Below are positions 47,601 through 62,600 of a stretch of DNA of 64,000 nucleotides, one piece after another. The position numbers and the translations under genes are program-made. The stretch comes from Lutraria lutraria (taxonomy: Eukaryota > Mollusca > Bivalvia > Venerida > Mactridae): contig OZ026835.1 of the NCBI GenBank assembly GCA_964023205.1, forward strand, positions 24,317,817 through 24,381,816, given 5' to 3'. Within the stretch, counting starts at the first letter, position 1; the number at the start of each line of letters is the position of its first letter. Below the pieces are notes generated by a model. The model was not told the origin of the DNA. It saw only the letters and a program-made list of their open reading frames with translations, and searched no databases.

Positions 47601-50600
47601 ATGTGAAAACGAAGGAATGACATTTCAATAAAGTCGTTTTCTTACACATATCATGATTATATAGTTCCTACCTAGCATGGGGCGTAGTGGGTGTTTAACA
47701 CAAGACGGCCCCCAAATCAGTGGGACAGTTCTCTCCGCATTTGCTTACTTACATTCTCAATTTGTTAAGTTCGCAAATATATGAAACACAATTTCAACGC
47801 GGTGCCTGGTCTCCCTCATTCAATTTGGAATTGTTCTGCGTTTAATCGGTTCCAATATTCTCAGACTGATAGTTTTTATTAAAAAAATGCAATTCGGTAA
47901 TGAGAGTACATCAATGTACATGCACCAACATACCATTATACTTACTCACATAATTATATGTATACTGATTCACCATGTGTCCGACTTACATACATATGTT
48001 ACCGTCTATATAATTGATATTAAAACAAATTGTTACTTTAACACACGCGCTGCTTATGGAATTCACAGTAAGATACCTACGTACCATATGCTCATTGCCG
48101 CCTACGACAACAACCCAACACGCAATGATAACACGATACAGCCGCCTTGATTGGTACATAGCGCAACATATCAAACTAAAGCCATACGGCTGGTTTCGTT
48201 ACAGTAACCCCACGTGAAATGCAATTAACAATCGCTATTATTGCAGAAATGAAAATTATTTAATGCAAAACGTACACAATGCGCTGTTTCTATTTCATTT
48301 AAATTGCAAGAAACAAACGCCAAGCGATTGCGGAACTGTTTGAAGCCTGCATAACACTAACGAATGAAAAAAGAAAAGAAAAAAAAGATCCCTGGCCGGC
48401 CTCGAACCCGCCACAAAAAATATGTCTGTCTCGAAAGCTTTCAATGTCCGACGCTTTACCGACTGCGCCATAGCGGCACACTGTCTGACGAGAATCGGAA
48501 CATATATATCAAGTTTTGTGCACGTGTTCGGTTGAGTGGTTTCATATTACTGTAAACTTGGTAAGTTTTACGATATCAGAAATTACTGTAAGAGACAAAC
48601 ATATTATATGACAAAAACATCCATTTCCCTTGGTGTCCTTGATGCTCGGTGGGTGCGTTTCCTATACGTAATTGGGTTACTTCCCTTTGTCGATGATGCA
48701 CGTTTATGCGTGTTCGTTACCTTCAGGGTGTGATAAAAATGAGCTCATATTACCAAATATAAATCGTCTCGACTGAATGCAATCTAAGAATGTGAAAACG
48801 AAGGAATGACATTTCAATAAAGTCGTTTTCTTACACATATCATGATTATATAGTTCCTACCTAGCATGGGGCGTAGTGGGTGTTTAACACAAGACGGCCC
48901 CCAAATCAGTGGGACAGTTCTCTCCGCATTTGCTTACTTACATTCTCAATTTGTCAAGTTCGCAAATATATGAAACACAATTTCAACGCGGTGCCTGGTC
49001 TCCCTCATTCAATTTGGAATTGTTCTGCGTTTAATCGGTTCCACTATTCTCAGACTGATAGTTTTTATTAAAAAAATGCAATTCGGTAATGCAAGTACAT
49101 CAATGTACATGCACCAACATACCATTATACTTACTCACATAATTATATGTATACTAATTCACCATGTGTCCGACTTACATACATATGTAAGTGTACATGT
49201 TTAGTCTCTATATAATTGATATTAAAACAAATTGTTACTTTAACACACGCGCTGCTTATGGAATTCACAGTAAGATACCTACGTACCATATGCTCATTGC
49301 CGCCTACGACAACAACCCAACACGCAATGATAACACGATACAGCCGCCTTGATTGGTACATAGCGCAACATATCAAACTAAAGCCATACGGCTGGTTTCG
49401 TTACAGTAACCCCACGTGAAATGCAATTAACAATCGCTATTATTGCAGAAATGAAAATTATTTAATGCAAAACGTACACAATGCGTTGTTTCTATTTCAT
49501 TTAAATTGCAAGAAACAAACGCCAAGCGATTGCGGAACTGTTTGAAGCCTGCATAACACTAACGAATGAAAAAAGAAAAGAAAAAAAAGATCCCTGGCCG
49601 GCCTCGAACCCGCGACAAAAAATATGTCTGTCTCGAAAGCTTTCAATGTCCGACGCTTTACCGACTGCGCCATAGCGGCACACTGTCTGACGAGAATCGG
49701 AACATATATATCAAGTTTTGTGCACGTGTTCGGTTGAGTGGTTTCATATTACTGTAAACTTGGTAAGTTTTACGATATCAGAAATTACTGTAAGAGACAA
49801 ACATATTATATGACAAAAACATCCATTTCCCTTGGTGTCCTTGATGCTCGGTGGGTGCGTTTCCTATACGTAATTGGGTTACTTCCCTTTGTCGATGATG
49901 CACGTTTATGCGTGTTCGTTACCTTCAGGGTGTGATAAAAATGAGCTCATATTACCAAATATAAATCGTCTCGACTGAATGCAATCTAAGAATGTGAAAA
50001 CGAAGGAATGACATTTCAATAAAGTCGTTTTCTTACACATATCATGATTATATAGTTCCTACCTAGCATGGGGCGTAGTGGGTGTTTAACACAAGACGGC
50101 CCCCAAATCAGTGGGACAGTTCTCTCCGCATTTGCTTACTTACATTCTCAATTTGTTAAGTTCGCAAATATATGAAACACAATTTCAACGCGGTGCCTGG
50201 TCTCCCTCATTCAATTTGGAATTGTTCTGCGTTTAATCGGTTCCACTATTCTCAGACTGATAGTTTTTATTAAAAAAATGCAATTCGGTAATGCAAGTAC
50301 ATCAATGTACATGCACCAACATACCATTATACTTACTCACATAATTATATGTATACTAATTCACCATGTGTCCGACTTACATACATATGTAAGTGTACAT
50401 GTTTAGTCTCTATATAATTGATATTAAAACAAATTGTTACTTTAACACACGCGCTGCTTATGGAATTCACAGTAAGATACCTACGTACCATATGCTCATT
50501 GCCGCCTACGACAACAACCCAACACGCAATGATAACACGATACAGCCGCCTTGATTGGTACATAGCGCAACATATCAAACTAAAGCCATACGGCTGGTTT

Positions 50601-53600
50601 CGTTACAGTAACCCCACGTGAAATGCAATTAACAATCGCTATTATTGCAGAAATGAAAATTATTTAATGCAAAACGTACACAATGCGCTGTTTCTATTTC
50701 ATTTAAATTGCAAGAAACAAACGCCAAGCGATTGCGGAACTGTTTGAAGCCTGCATAACACTAACGAATGAAAAAAGAAAAGAAAAAAAAGATCCCTGGC
50801 CGGCCTCGAACCCGCCACAAAAAATATGTCTGTCTCGAAAGCTTTCAATGTCCGACGCTTTACCGACTCCGCCATAGCGGCACACTGTCTGACGAGAATC
50901 GGAACATATATATCAAGTTTTGTGCACGTGTTCGGTTGAGTGGTTTCATATTACTGTAAACTTGGTAAGTTTTACGATATCAGAAATTACTGTAAGAGAC
51001 AAACATATTATATGACAAAAACATCCATTTCCCTTGGTGTCCTTGATGCTCGGTGGGTGCGTTTCCTATACGTAATTGGGTTACTTCCCTTTGTCGATGA
51101 TGCACGTTTATGCGTGTTCGTTACCTTCAGGGTGTGATAAAAATGAGCTCATATTACCAAATATAAATCGTCTCGACTGAATGCAATCTAAGAATGTGAA
51201 AACGAAGGAATGACATTTCAATAAAGTCGTTTTCTTACACATATCATGATTATATAGTTCCTACCTAGCATGGGGCGTAGTGGGTGTTTAACACAAGACG
51301 GCCCCCAAATCAGTGGGACAGTTCTCTCCGCATTTGCTTACTTACATTCTCAATTTGTTAAGTTCGCAAATATATGAAACACAATTTCAACGCGGTGCCT
51401 GGTCTCCCTCATTCAATTTGGAATTGTTCTGCGTTTAATCGGTTCCACTATTCTCAGACTGATAGTTTTTATTAAAAAAATGCAATTCGGTAATGCAAGT
51501 ACATCAATGTACATGCACCAACATACCATTATACTTACTCACATAATTATATGTATACTAATTCACCATGTGTCCGACTTACATACATATGTAAGTGTAC
51601 ATGTTTAGTCTCTATATAATTGATATTAAAACAAATTGTTACTTTAACACACGCGCTGCTTATGGAATTCACAGTAAGATACCTACGTACCATATGCTCA
51701 TTGCCGCCTACGACAACAACCCAACACGCAATGATAACACGATACAGCCGCCTTGATTGGTACATAGCGCAACATATCAAACTAAAGCCATACGGCTGGT
51801 TTCGTTACAGTAACCCCACGTGAAATGCAATTAACAATCGCTATTATTGCAGAAATGAAAATTATTTAATGCAAAACGTACACAATGCGCTGTTTCTATT
51901 TCATTTAAATTGCAAGAAACAAACGCCAAGCGATTGCGGAACTGTTTGAAGCCTGCATAACACTAACAAATGAAAAAAGAAAAGAAAAAAAGATCCCTGG
52001 CCGGCCTCGAACCCGCGACAAAAAATATGTCTGTCTCGAAAGCTTTCAATGTCCGACGCTTTACCGACTGCGCCATAGCGGCACACTGTCTGACGAGAAT
52101 CGGAACATATATATCAAGTTTTGTGCACGTGTTCGGTTGAGTGGTTTCATATTACTGTAAACTTGGTAAGTTTTACGATATCAGAAATTACTGTAAGAGA
52201 CAAACATATTATATGACAAAAACATCCATTTCCCTTGGTGTCCTTGATGCTCGGTGGGTGCGTTTCCTATACGTAATTGGGTTACTTCCCTTTGTCGATG
52301 ATGCACGTTTATGCGTGTTCGTTACCTTCAGGGTGTGATAAAAATGAGCTCATATTACCAAATATAAATCGTCTCGACTGAATGCAATCTAAGAATGTGA
52401 AAACGAAGGAATGACATTTCAATAAAGTCGTTTTCTTACACATATCATGATTATATAGTTCCTACCTAGCATGGGGCGTAGTGGGTGTTTAACACAAGAC
52501 GGCCCCCAAATCAGTGGGACAGTTCTCTCCGCATTTGCTTACTTACATTCTCAATTTGTTAAGTTCGCAAATATATGAAACACAATTTCAACGCGGTGCC
52601 TGGTCTCCCTCATTCAATTTGGAATTGTTCTGCGTTTAATCGGTTCCACTATTCTCAGACTGATAGTTTTTATTAAAAAAATGCAATTCGGTAATGCAAG
52701 TACATCAATGTACATGCACCAACATACCATTATACTTACTCACATAATTATATGTATACTAATTCACCATGTGTCCGACTTACATACATATGTAAGTGTA
52801 CATGTTTAGTCTCTATATAATTGATATTAAAACAAATTGTTACTTTAACACACGCGCTGCTTATGGAAGTCACAGTAAGATACCTACGTACCATATGCTC
52901 ATTGCCGCCTACGACAACAACCCAACACGCAATGATAACACGATACAGCCGCCTTGATTGGTACATAGCGCAACATATCAAACTAAAGCCATACGGCTGG
53001 TTTCGTTACAGTAACCCCACGTGAAATGCAATTAACAATCGCTATTATTGCAGAAATGAAAATTATTTAATGCAAAACGTACACAATGCGCTGTTTCTAT
53101 TTCATTTAAATTGCAAGAAACAAACGCCAAGCGATTGCGGAACTGTTTGAAGCCTGCATAACACTAACGAATGAAAAAAGAAAAGAAAAAAAGATCCCTG
53201 GCCGGCCTCGAACCCGCCACAAAAAATATGTCTGTCTCGAAAGCTTTCAATGTCCGACGCTTTACCGACTCCGCCATAGCGGCACACTGTCTGACGAGAA
53301 TCGGAACATATATATCAAGTTTTGTGCACGTGTTCGGTTGAGTGGTTTCATATTACTGTAAACTTGGTAAGTTTTACGATATCAGAAATTACTGTAAGAG
53401 ACAAACATATTATATGACAAAAACATCCATTTCCCTTGGTGTCCTTGATGCTCGGTGGGTGCGTTTCCTATACGTAATTGGGTTACTTCCCTTTGTCGAT
53501 GATGCACGTTTATGCGTGTTCGTTACCTTCAGGGTGTGATAAAAATGAGCTCATATTACCAAATATAAATCGTCTCGACTGAATGCAATCTAAGAATGTG

Positions 53601-56600
53601 AAAACGAAGGAATGACATTTCAATAAAGTCGTTTTCTTACACATATCATGATTATATAGTTCCTACCTAGCATGGGGCGTAGTGGGTGTTTAACACAAGA
53701 CGGCCCCCAAATCAGTGGGACAGTTCTCTCCGCATTTGCTTACTTACATTCTCAATTTGTTAAGTTCGCAAATATATGAAACACAATTTCAACGCGGTGC
53801 CTGGTCTCCCTCATTCAATTTGGAATTGTTCTGCGTTTAATCGGTTCCACTATTCTCAGACTGATAGTTTTTATTAAAAAAATGCAATTCGGTAATGCAA
53901 GTACATCAATGTACATGCACCAACATACCATTATACTTACTCACATAATTATATGTATACTAATTCACCATGTGTCCGACTTACATACATATGTAAGTGT
54001 ACATGTTTAGTCTCTATATAATTGATATTAAAACAAATTGTTACTTTAACACACGCGCTGCTTATGGAATTCACAGTAAGATACCTACGTACCATATGCT
54101 CATTGCCGCCTACGACAACAACCCAACACGCAATGATAACACGATACAGCCGCCTTGATTGGTACATAGCGCAACATATCAAACTAAAGCCATACGTCTG
54201 GTTTCGTTACAGTAACCCCACGTGAAATGCAATTAACAATCGCTATTATTGCAGAAATGAAAATTATTTAATGCAAAACGTACACAATGCGCTGTTTCTA
54301 TTTCATTTAAATTGCAAGAAACAAACGCCAAGCGATTGCGGAACTGTTTGAAGCCTGCATAACACTAACGAATGAAAAAAGAAAAGAAAAAAAGATCCCT
54401 GGCCGGCCTCGAACCCGCCACAAAAAATATGTCTGTCTCGAAAGCTTTCAATGTCCGACGCTTTACCGACTGCGCCATAGCGGCACACTGTCTGACGAGA
54501 ATCGGAACATATATATCAAGTTTTGTGCACGTGTTCGGTTGAGTGGTTTCATATTACTGTAAACTTGGTAAGTTTTACGATATCAGAAATTACTGTAAGA
54601 GACAAACATATTATATGACAAAAACATCCATTTCCCTTGGTGTCCTTGATGCTCGGTGGGTGCGTTTCCTATACGTAATTGGGTTACTTCCCTTTGTCGA
54701 TGATGCACGTTTATGCGTGTTCGTTACCTTCAGGGTGTGATAAAAATGAGCTCATATTACCAAATATAAATCGTCTCGACTGAATGCAATCTAAGAATGT
54801 GAAAACGAAGGAATGACATTTCAATAAAGTCGTTTTCTTACACATATCATGATTATATAGTTCCTACCTAGCATGGGGCGTAGTGGGTGTTTAACACAAA
54901 ACGGCCCCCAAATCAGTGGGACAGTTCTCTCCGCATTTGCTTACTTACATTCTCAATTTGTTAAGTTCGCAAATATATGAAACACAATTTCAACGCGGTG
55001 CCTGGTCTCCCTCATTCAATTTAGAATTGTTCTGCGTTTAATCGGTTCCACTATTCTCAGACTGATAGTTTTTATTAAAAAAATGCAATTCAGTAATGCA
55101 AGTACATCAATGTACATGCACCAACATACCATTATACTTACTCACATAATTATATGTATACTAATTCACCATGTGTCCGACTTACATACATATGTAAGTG
55201 TACATGTTTAGTCTCTATATAATTGATATTAAAACAAATTGTTACTTTAACACACGCGCTGCTTATGGAATTCACAGTAAGATACCTACGTACCATATGC
55301 TCATTGCCGCCTACGACAACAACCCAACACGCAATGATAACACGATACAGCCGCCTTGATTGGTACATAGCGCAACATATCAAACTAAAGCCATACGGCT
55401 GGTTTCGTTACAGTAACCCCACGTGAAATGCAATTAACAATCGCTATTATTGCAGAAATGAAAATTATTTAATGCAAAACGTACACAATGCGCTGTTTCT
55501 ATTTCATTTAAATTGCAAGAAACAAACGCCAAGCGATTGCGGAACAGTTTGAAGCCTGCATAACACTAACGAATGAAAAAAGAAAAGAAAAAAAAGATCC
55601 CTGGCCGGCCTCGAACCCGCCACAAAAAATATGTCTGTCTCGAAAGCTTTCAATGTCCGACGCTTTACCGACTGCGCCATAGCGGCACACTGTCTGACGA
55701 GAATCGGAACATATATATCAAGTTTTGTGCACGTGTTCGGTTGAGTGGTTTCATATTACTGTAAACTTGGTAAGTTTTACGATATCAGAAATTACTGTAA
55801 GAGACAAACATATTATATGACAAAAACATCCATTTCCCTTGGTGTCCTTGATGCTCGGTGGGTGCGTTTCCTATACGTAATTGGGTTACTTCCCTTTGTC
55901 GATGATGCACGTTTATGCGTGTTCGTTACCTTCAGGGTGTGATAAAAATGAGCTCATATTACCAAATATAAATCGTCTCGACTGAATGCAATCTAAGAAT
56001 GTGAAAACGAAGGAATGACATTTCAATAAAGTCGTTTTCTTACACATATCATGATTATATAGTTCCTACCTAGCATGGGGCGTAGTGGGTGTTTAACACA
56101 AGACGGCCCCCAAATCAGTGGGACAGTTCTCTCCGCATTTGCTTACTTACATTCTCAATTTGTTAAGTTCGCAAATATATGAAACACAATTTCAACGCGG
56201 TGCCTGGTCTCCCTCATTCAATTTAGAATTGTTCTGCGTTTAATCGGTTCCACTATTCTCAGACTGATAGTTTTTATTAAAAAAATGCAATTCAGTAATG
56301 CAAGTACATCAATGTACATGCACCAACATACCATTATACTTACTCACATAATTATATGTATACTAATTCACCATGTGTCCGACTTACATACATATGTAAG
56401 TGTACATGTTTAGTCTCTATATAATTGATATTAAAACAAATTGTTACTTTAACACACGCGCTGCTTATGGAATTCACAGTAAGATACCTACGTACCATAT
56501 GCTCATTGCCGCCTACGACAACAACCCAACACGCAATGATAACACGATACAGCCGCCTTGATTGGTACATAGCGCAACATATCAAACTAAAGCCATACGG

Positions 56601-59600
56601 CTGGTTTCGTTACAGTAACCCCACGTGAAATGCAATTAACAATCGCTATTATTGCAGAAATGAAAATTATTTAATGCAAAACGTACACAATGCGCTGTTT
56701 CTATTTCATTTAAATTGCAAGAAACAAACGCCAAGCGATTGCGGAACAGTTTGAAGCCTGCATAACACTAACGAATGAAAAAAGAAAAGAAAAAAAAGAT
56801 CCCTGGCCGGCCTCGAACCCGCCACAAAAAATATGTCTGTCTCGAAAGCTTTCAATGTCCGACGCTTTACCGACTGCGCCATAGCGGCACACTGTCTGAC
56901 GAGAATCGGAACATATATATCAAGTTTTGTGCACGTGTTCGGTTGAGTGGTTTCATATTACTGTAAACTTGGTAAGTTTTACGATATCAGAAATTACTGT
57001 AAGAGACAAACATATTATATGACAAAAACATCCATTTCCCTTGGTGTCCTTGATGCTCGGTGGGTGCGTTTCCTATACGTAATTGGGTTACTTCCCTTTG
57101 TCGATGATGCACGTTTATGCGTGTTCGTTACCTTCAGGGTGTGATAAAAATGAGCTCATATTACCAAATATTAATCGTCTCGACTGAATGCAATCTAAGA
57201 ATGTGAAAATGAAGGAATGACATTTCAATAAAGTCGTTTTCTTACACATATCATGATTATATAGTTCCTGCCTAGCATGGGGCGTAGTGGGTGTTTAACA
57301 CAAGACGGCCCCCAAATCAGTGGGACAGTTCTCTCCGCATTTGCTTACTTACATTCTCAATTTGTTAAGTTCGCAAATATATGAAACACAATTTCAACGC
57401 GGTGCCTGGTCTCCCTCATTCAATTTAGAATTGTTCTGCGTTTAATCGGTTCCACTATTCTCAGACTGATAGTTTTTATTAAAAAAATGCAATTCAGTAA
57501 TGCAAGTACATCAATGTACATGCACCAACATACCATTATACTTACTCACATAATTATATGTATACTAATTCACCATGTGTCCGACTTACATACATATGTA
57601 AGTGTACATGTTTAGTCTCTATATAATTGATATTAAAACAAATTGTTACTTTAACACACGCGCTGCTTATGGAATTCACAGTAAGATACCTACGTACCAT
57701 ATGCTCATTGCCGCCTACGACAACAACCCAACACGCAATGATAACACGATACAGCCGCCTTGATTGGTACATAGCGCAACATATCAAACTAAAGCCATAC
57801 GGCTGGTTTCGTTACAGTAACCCCACGTGAAATGCAATTAACAATCGCTATTATTGCAGAAATGAAAATTATTTAATGCAAAACGTACACAATGCGCTGT
57901 TTCTATTTCATTTAAATTGCAAGAAACAAACGCCAAGCGATTGCGGAACAGTTTGAAGCCTGCATAACACTAACGAATGAAAAAAGAAAAGAAAAAAAAG
58001 ATCCCTGGCCGGCCTCGAACCCGCCACAAAAAATATGTCTGTCTCGAAAGCTTTCAATGTCCGACGCTTTACCGACTGCGCCATAGCGGCACACTGTCTG
58101 ACGAGAATCGGAACATATATATCAAGTTTTGTGCACGTGTTCGGTTGAGTGGTTTCATATTACTGTAAACTTGGTAAGTTTTACGATATCAGAAATTACT
58201 GTAAGAGACAAACATATTATATGACAAAAACATCCATTTCCCTTGGTGTCCTTGATGCTCGGTGGGTGCGTTTCCTATACGTAATTGGGTTACTTCCCTT
58301 TGTCGATGATGCACGTTTATGCGTGTTCGTTACCTTCAGGGTGTGATAAAAATGAGCTCATATTACCAAATATAAATCGTCTCGACTGAATGCAATCTAA
58401 GAATGTGAAAATGAAGGAATGACATTTCAATAAAGTCGTTTTCTTACACATATCATGATTATATAGTTCCTGCCTAGCATGGGGCGTAGTGGGTGTTTAA
58501 CACAAGACGGCCCCCAAATCAGTGGGACAGTTCTCTCCGCATTTGCTTACTTACATTCTCAATTTGTTAAGTTCGCAAATATATGAAACACAATTTCAAC
58601 GCGGTGCCTGGTCTCCCTCATTCAATTTGGAATTGTTCTGCGTTTAATCGGTTCCACTATTCTCAGACTGATAGTTTTTGTTAAAAAAATGCAATTCGGT
58701 AATGCAAGTACATCAATGTACATGCACCAACATACCATTATACTTACTCACATAATTATATGTATACTAATTCACCATGTGTCCGACTTACATACATATG
58801 TAAGTGTACATGTTTAGTCTCCATATAATTGATATTAAAACAAATTGTTACTTTAACACACGCGCTGCTTATGGAATTCACAGTAAGATACCTACGTACC
58901 ATATGCTCATTGCCGCCTACGACAACAACCCAACACGCAATGATAACACGATACAGCCGCCTTGATTGGTACATAGCGCAACATATCAAACTAAAGCCAT
59001 ACGGCTGGTTTCGTTACAGTAACCCCACGTGAAATGCAATTAACAATCGCTATTATTGCAGAAATGAAAATTATTTAATGCAAAACGTACACAATGCGCT
59101 GTTTCTATTTCATTTAAATTGCAAGAAACAAACGCCAAGCGATTGCGGAACTGTTTGGAGCCTGCATAACACTAACGAATGAAAAAAGAAAAGAAAAAAA
59201 AAGATCCCTGGCCGGCCTCGAACCCGCCACAAAAAATATGTCTGTCTCGAAAGCTTTCAATGTCCGACGCTTTACCGACTGCGCCATAGCGGCACACTGT
59301 CTGACGAGAATCGGAACATATATATCAAGTTTTGTGCACGTGTTCGGTTGAGTGGTTTCATATTACTGTAAACTTGGTAAGTTTTACGATATCAGAAATT
59401 ACTGTAAGAGACAAACATATTATATGACAAAAACATCCATTTCCCTTGGTGTCCTTGATGCTCGGTGGGTGCGTTTCCTATACGTAATTGGGTTACTTCC
59501 CTTTGTCGATGATGCACGTTTATGCGTGTTCGTTACCTTCAGGGTGTGATAAAAATGAGCTCATATTACCAAATATAAATCGTCTCGACTGAATGCAATC

Positions 59601-62600
59601 TAAGAATGTGAAAACGAAGGAATGACATTTCAATAAAGTCGTTTTCTTACACATATCATGATTATATAGTTCCAACCTAGCATGGGGCGTAGTGGGTGTT
59701 TAACACAAGACGGCCCCCAAATCAGTGGGACAGTTCTCTCCGCATTTGCTTACTTACATTCTCAATTTGTTAAGTTCGCAAATATATGAAACACAATTTC
59801 AACGCGGTGCCTGGTCTCCCTCATTCAATTTGGAATTGTTCTGCGCTTAATCGGTTCCACTATTCTCAGACTGATAGTTTTTATTAAAAAAATGCAATTC
59901 GGTAATGCAAGTACATCAATGTACATGCACCAACATACCATTATACTTACTCACATAATTATATGTATACTAATTCACCATGTGTCCGACTTACATACAT
60001 ATGTAAGTGTACATGTTTAGTCTCCATATAATTGATATTAAAACAAATTGTTACTTTAACACACGCGCTGCTTATGGAATTCACAGTAAGATACCTACGT
60101 ACCATATGCTCATTGCCGCCTACGACAACAACCCAACACGCAATGATAACACGATACAGCCGCCTTGATTGGTACATAGCGCAACATATCAAACTAAAGC
60201 CATACGGCTGGTTTCGTTACAGTAACCCCACGTGAAATGCAATTAACAATCGCTATTATTGCAGAAATGAAAATTATTTAATGCAAAACGTACACAATGC
60301 GCTGTTTCTATTTCATTTAAATTGCAAGAAACAAACGCCAAGCGATTGCGGAACAGTTTGAAGCCTGCATAACACTAACGAATGAAAAAAGAAAAGAAAA
60401 AAAAGATCCCTGGCCGGCCTCGAACCCGCCACAAAAAATATGTCTGTCTCGAAAGCTTTCAATGTCCGACGCTTTACCGACTGCGCCATAGCGGCACACT
60501 GTCTGACGAGAATCGGAACATATATATCAAGTTTTGTGCACGTGTTCGGTTGAGTGGTTTCATATTACTGTAAACTTGGTAAGTTTTACGATATCAGAAA
60601 TTACTGTAAGAGACAAACATATTATATGACAAAAACATCCATTTCCCTTGGTGTCCTTGATGCTCGGTGGGTGCGTTTCCTATACGTAATTGGGTTACTT
60701 CCCTTTGTCGATGATGCACGTTTATGCGTGTTCGTTACCTTCAGGGTGTGATAAAAATGAGCTCATATTACCAAATATAAATCGTCTCGACTGAATGCAA
60801 TCTAAGAATGTGAAAACGAAGGAATGACATTTCAATAAAGTCGTTTTCTTACACATATCATGATTATATAGTTCCTACCTAGCATGGGGCGTAGTGGGTG
60901 TTTAACACAAGACGGCCCCCAAATCAGTGGGACAGTTCTCTCCGCATTTGCTTACTTACATTCTCAATTTGTTAAGTTCGCAAATATATGAAACACAATT
61001 TCAACGCGGTGCCTGGTCTCCCTCATTCAATTTAGAATTGTTCTGCGTTTAATCGGTTCCACTATTCTCAGACTGATAGTTTTTATTAAAAAAATGCAAT
61101 TCAGTAATGCAAGTACATCAATGTACATGCACCAACATACCATTATACTTACTCACATAATTATATGTATACTAATTCACCATGTGTCCGACTTACATAC
61201 ATATGTAAGTGTACATGTTTAGTCTCTATATAATTGATATTAAAACAAATTGTTACTTTAACACACGCGCTGCTTATGGAATTCACAGTAAGATACCTAC
61301 GTACCATATGCTCATTGCCGCCTACGACAACAACCCAACACGCAATGATAACACGATACAGCCGCCTTGATTGGTACATAGCGCAACATATCAAACTAAA
61401 GCCATACGGCTGGTTTCGTTACAGTAACCCCACGTGAAATGCAATTAACAATCGCTATTATTGCAGAAATGAAAATTATTTAATGCAAAACGTACACAAT
61501 GCGCTGTTTCTATTTCATTTAAATTGCAAGAAACAAACGCCAAGCGATTGCGGAACAGTTTGAAGCCTGCATAACACTAACGAATGAAAAAAGAAAAGAA
61601 AAAAAAGATCCCTGGCCGGCCTCGAACCCGCCACAAAAAATATGTCTGTCTCGAAAGCTTTCAATGTCCGACGCTTTACCGACTGCGCCATAGCGGCACA
61701 CTGTCTGACGAGAATCGGAACATATATATCAAGTTTTGTGCACGTGTTCGGTTGAGTGGTTTCATATTACTGTAAACTTGGTAAGTTTTACGATATCAGA
61801 AATTACTGTAAGAGACAAACATATTATATGACAAAAACATCCATTTCCCTTGGTGTCCTTGATGCTCGGTGGGTGCGTTTCCTATACGTAATTGGGTTAC
61901 TTCCCTTTGTCGATGATGCACGTTTATGCGTGTTCGTTACCTTCAGGGTGTGATAAAAATGAGCTCATATTACCAAATATAAATCGTCTCGACTGAATGC
62001 AATCTAAGAATGTGAAAATGAAGGAATGACATTTCAATAAAGTCGTTTTCTTACACATATCATGATTATATAGTTCCTGCCTAGCATGGGGCGTAGTGGG
62101 TGTTTAACACAAGACGGCCCCCAAATCAGTGGGACAGTTCTCTCCGCATTTGCTTACTTACATTCTCAATTTGTTAAGTTCGCAAATATATGAAACACAA
62201 TTTCAACGCGGTGCCTGGTCTCCCTCATTCAATTTAGAATTGTTCTGCGTTTAATCGGTTCCACTATTCTCAGACTGATAGTTTTTATTAAAAAAATGCA
62301 ATTCAGTAATGCAAGTACATCAATGTACATGCACCAACATACCATTATACTTACTCACATAATTATATGTATACTAATTCACCATGTGTCCGACTTACAT
62401 ACATATGTAAGTGTACATGTTTAGTCTCTATATAATTGATATTAAAACAAATTGTTACTTTAACACACGCGCTGCTTATGGAATTCACAGTAAGATACCT
62501 ACGTACCATATGCTCATTGCCGCCTACGACAACAACCCAACACGCAATGATAACACGATACAGCCGCCTTGATTGGTACATAGCGCAACATATCAAACTA

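Noticed and set aside
48541..48575. A spliced-leader-like RNA gene in each monomer (CTTGGTAAGTTTTACG)
   Set aside because: The older monomers read CTTGGCAAGTTTT without the donor, no Sm site is placed correctly, and trans-splicing leaders are not established in bivalves.
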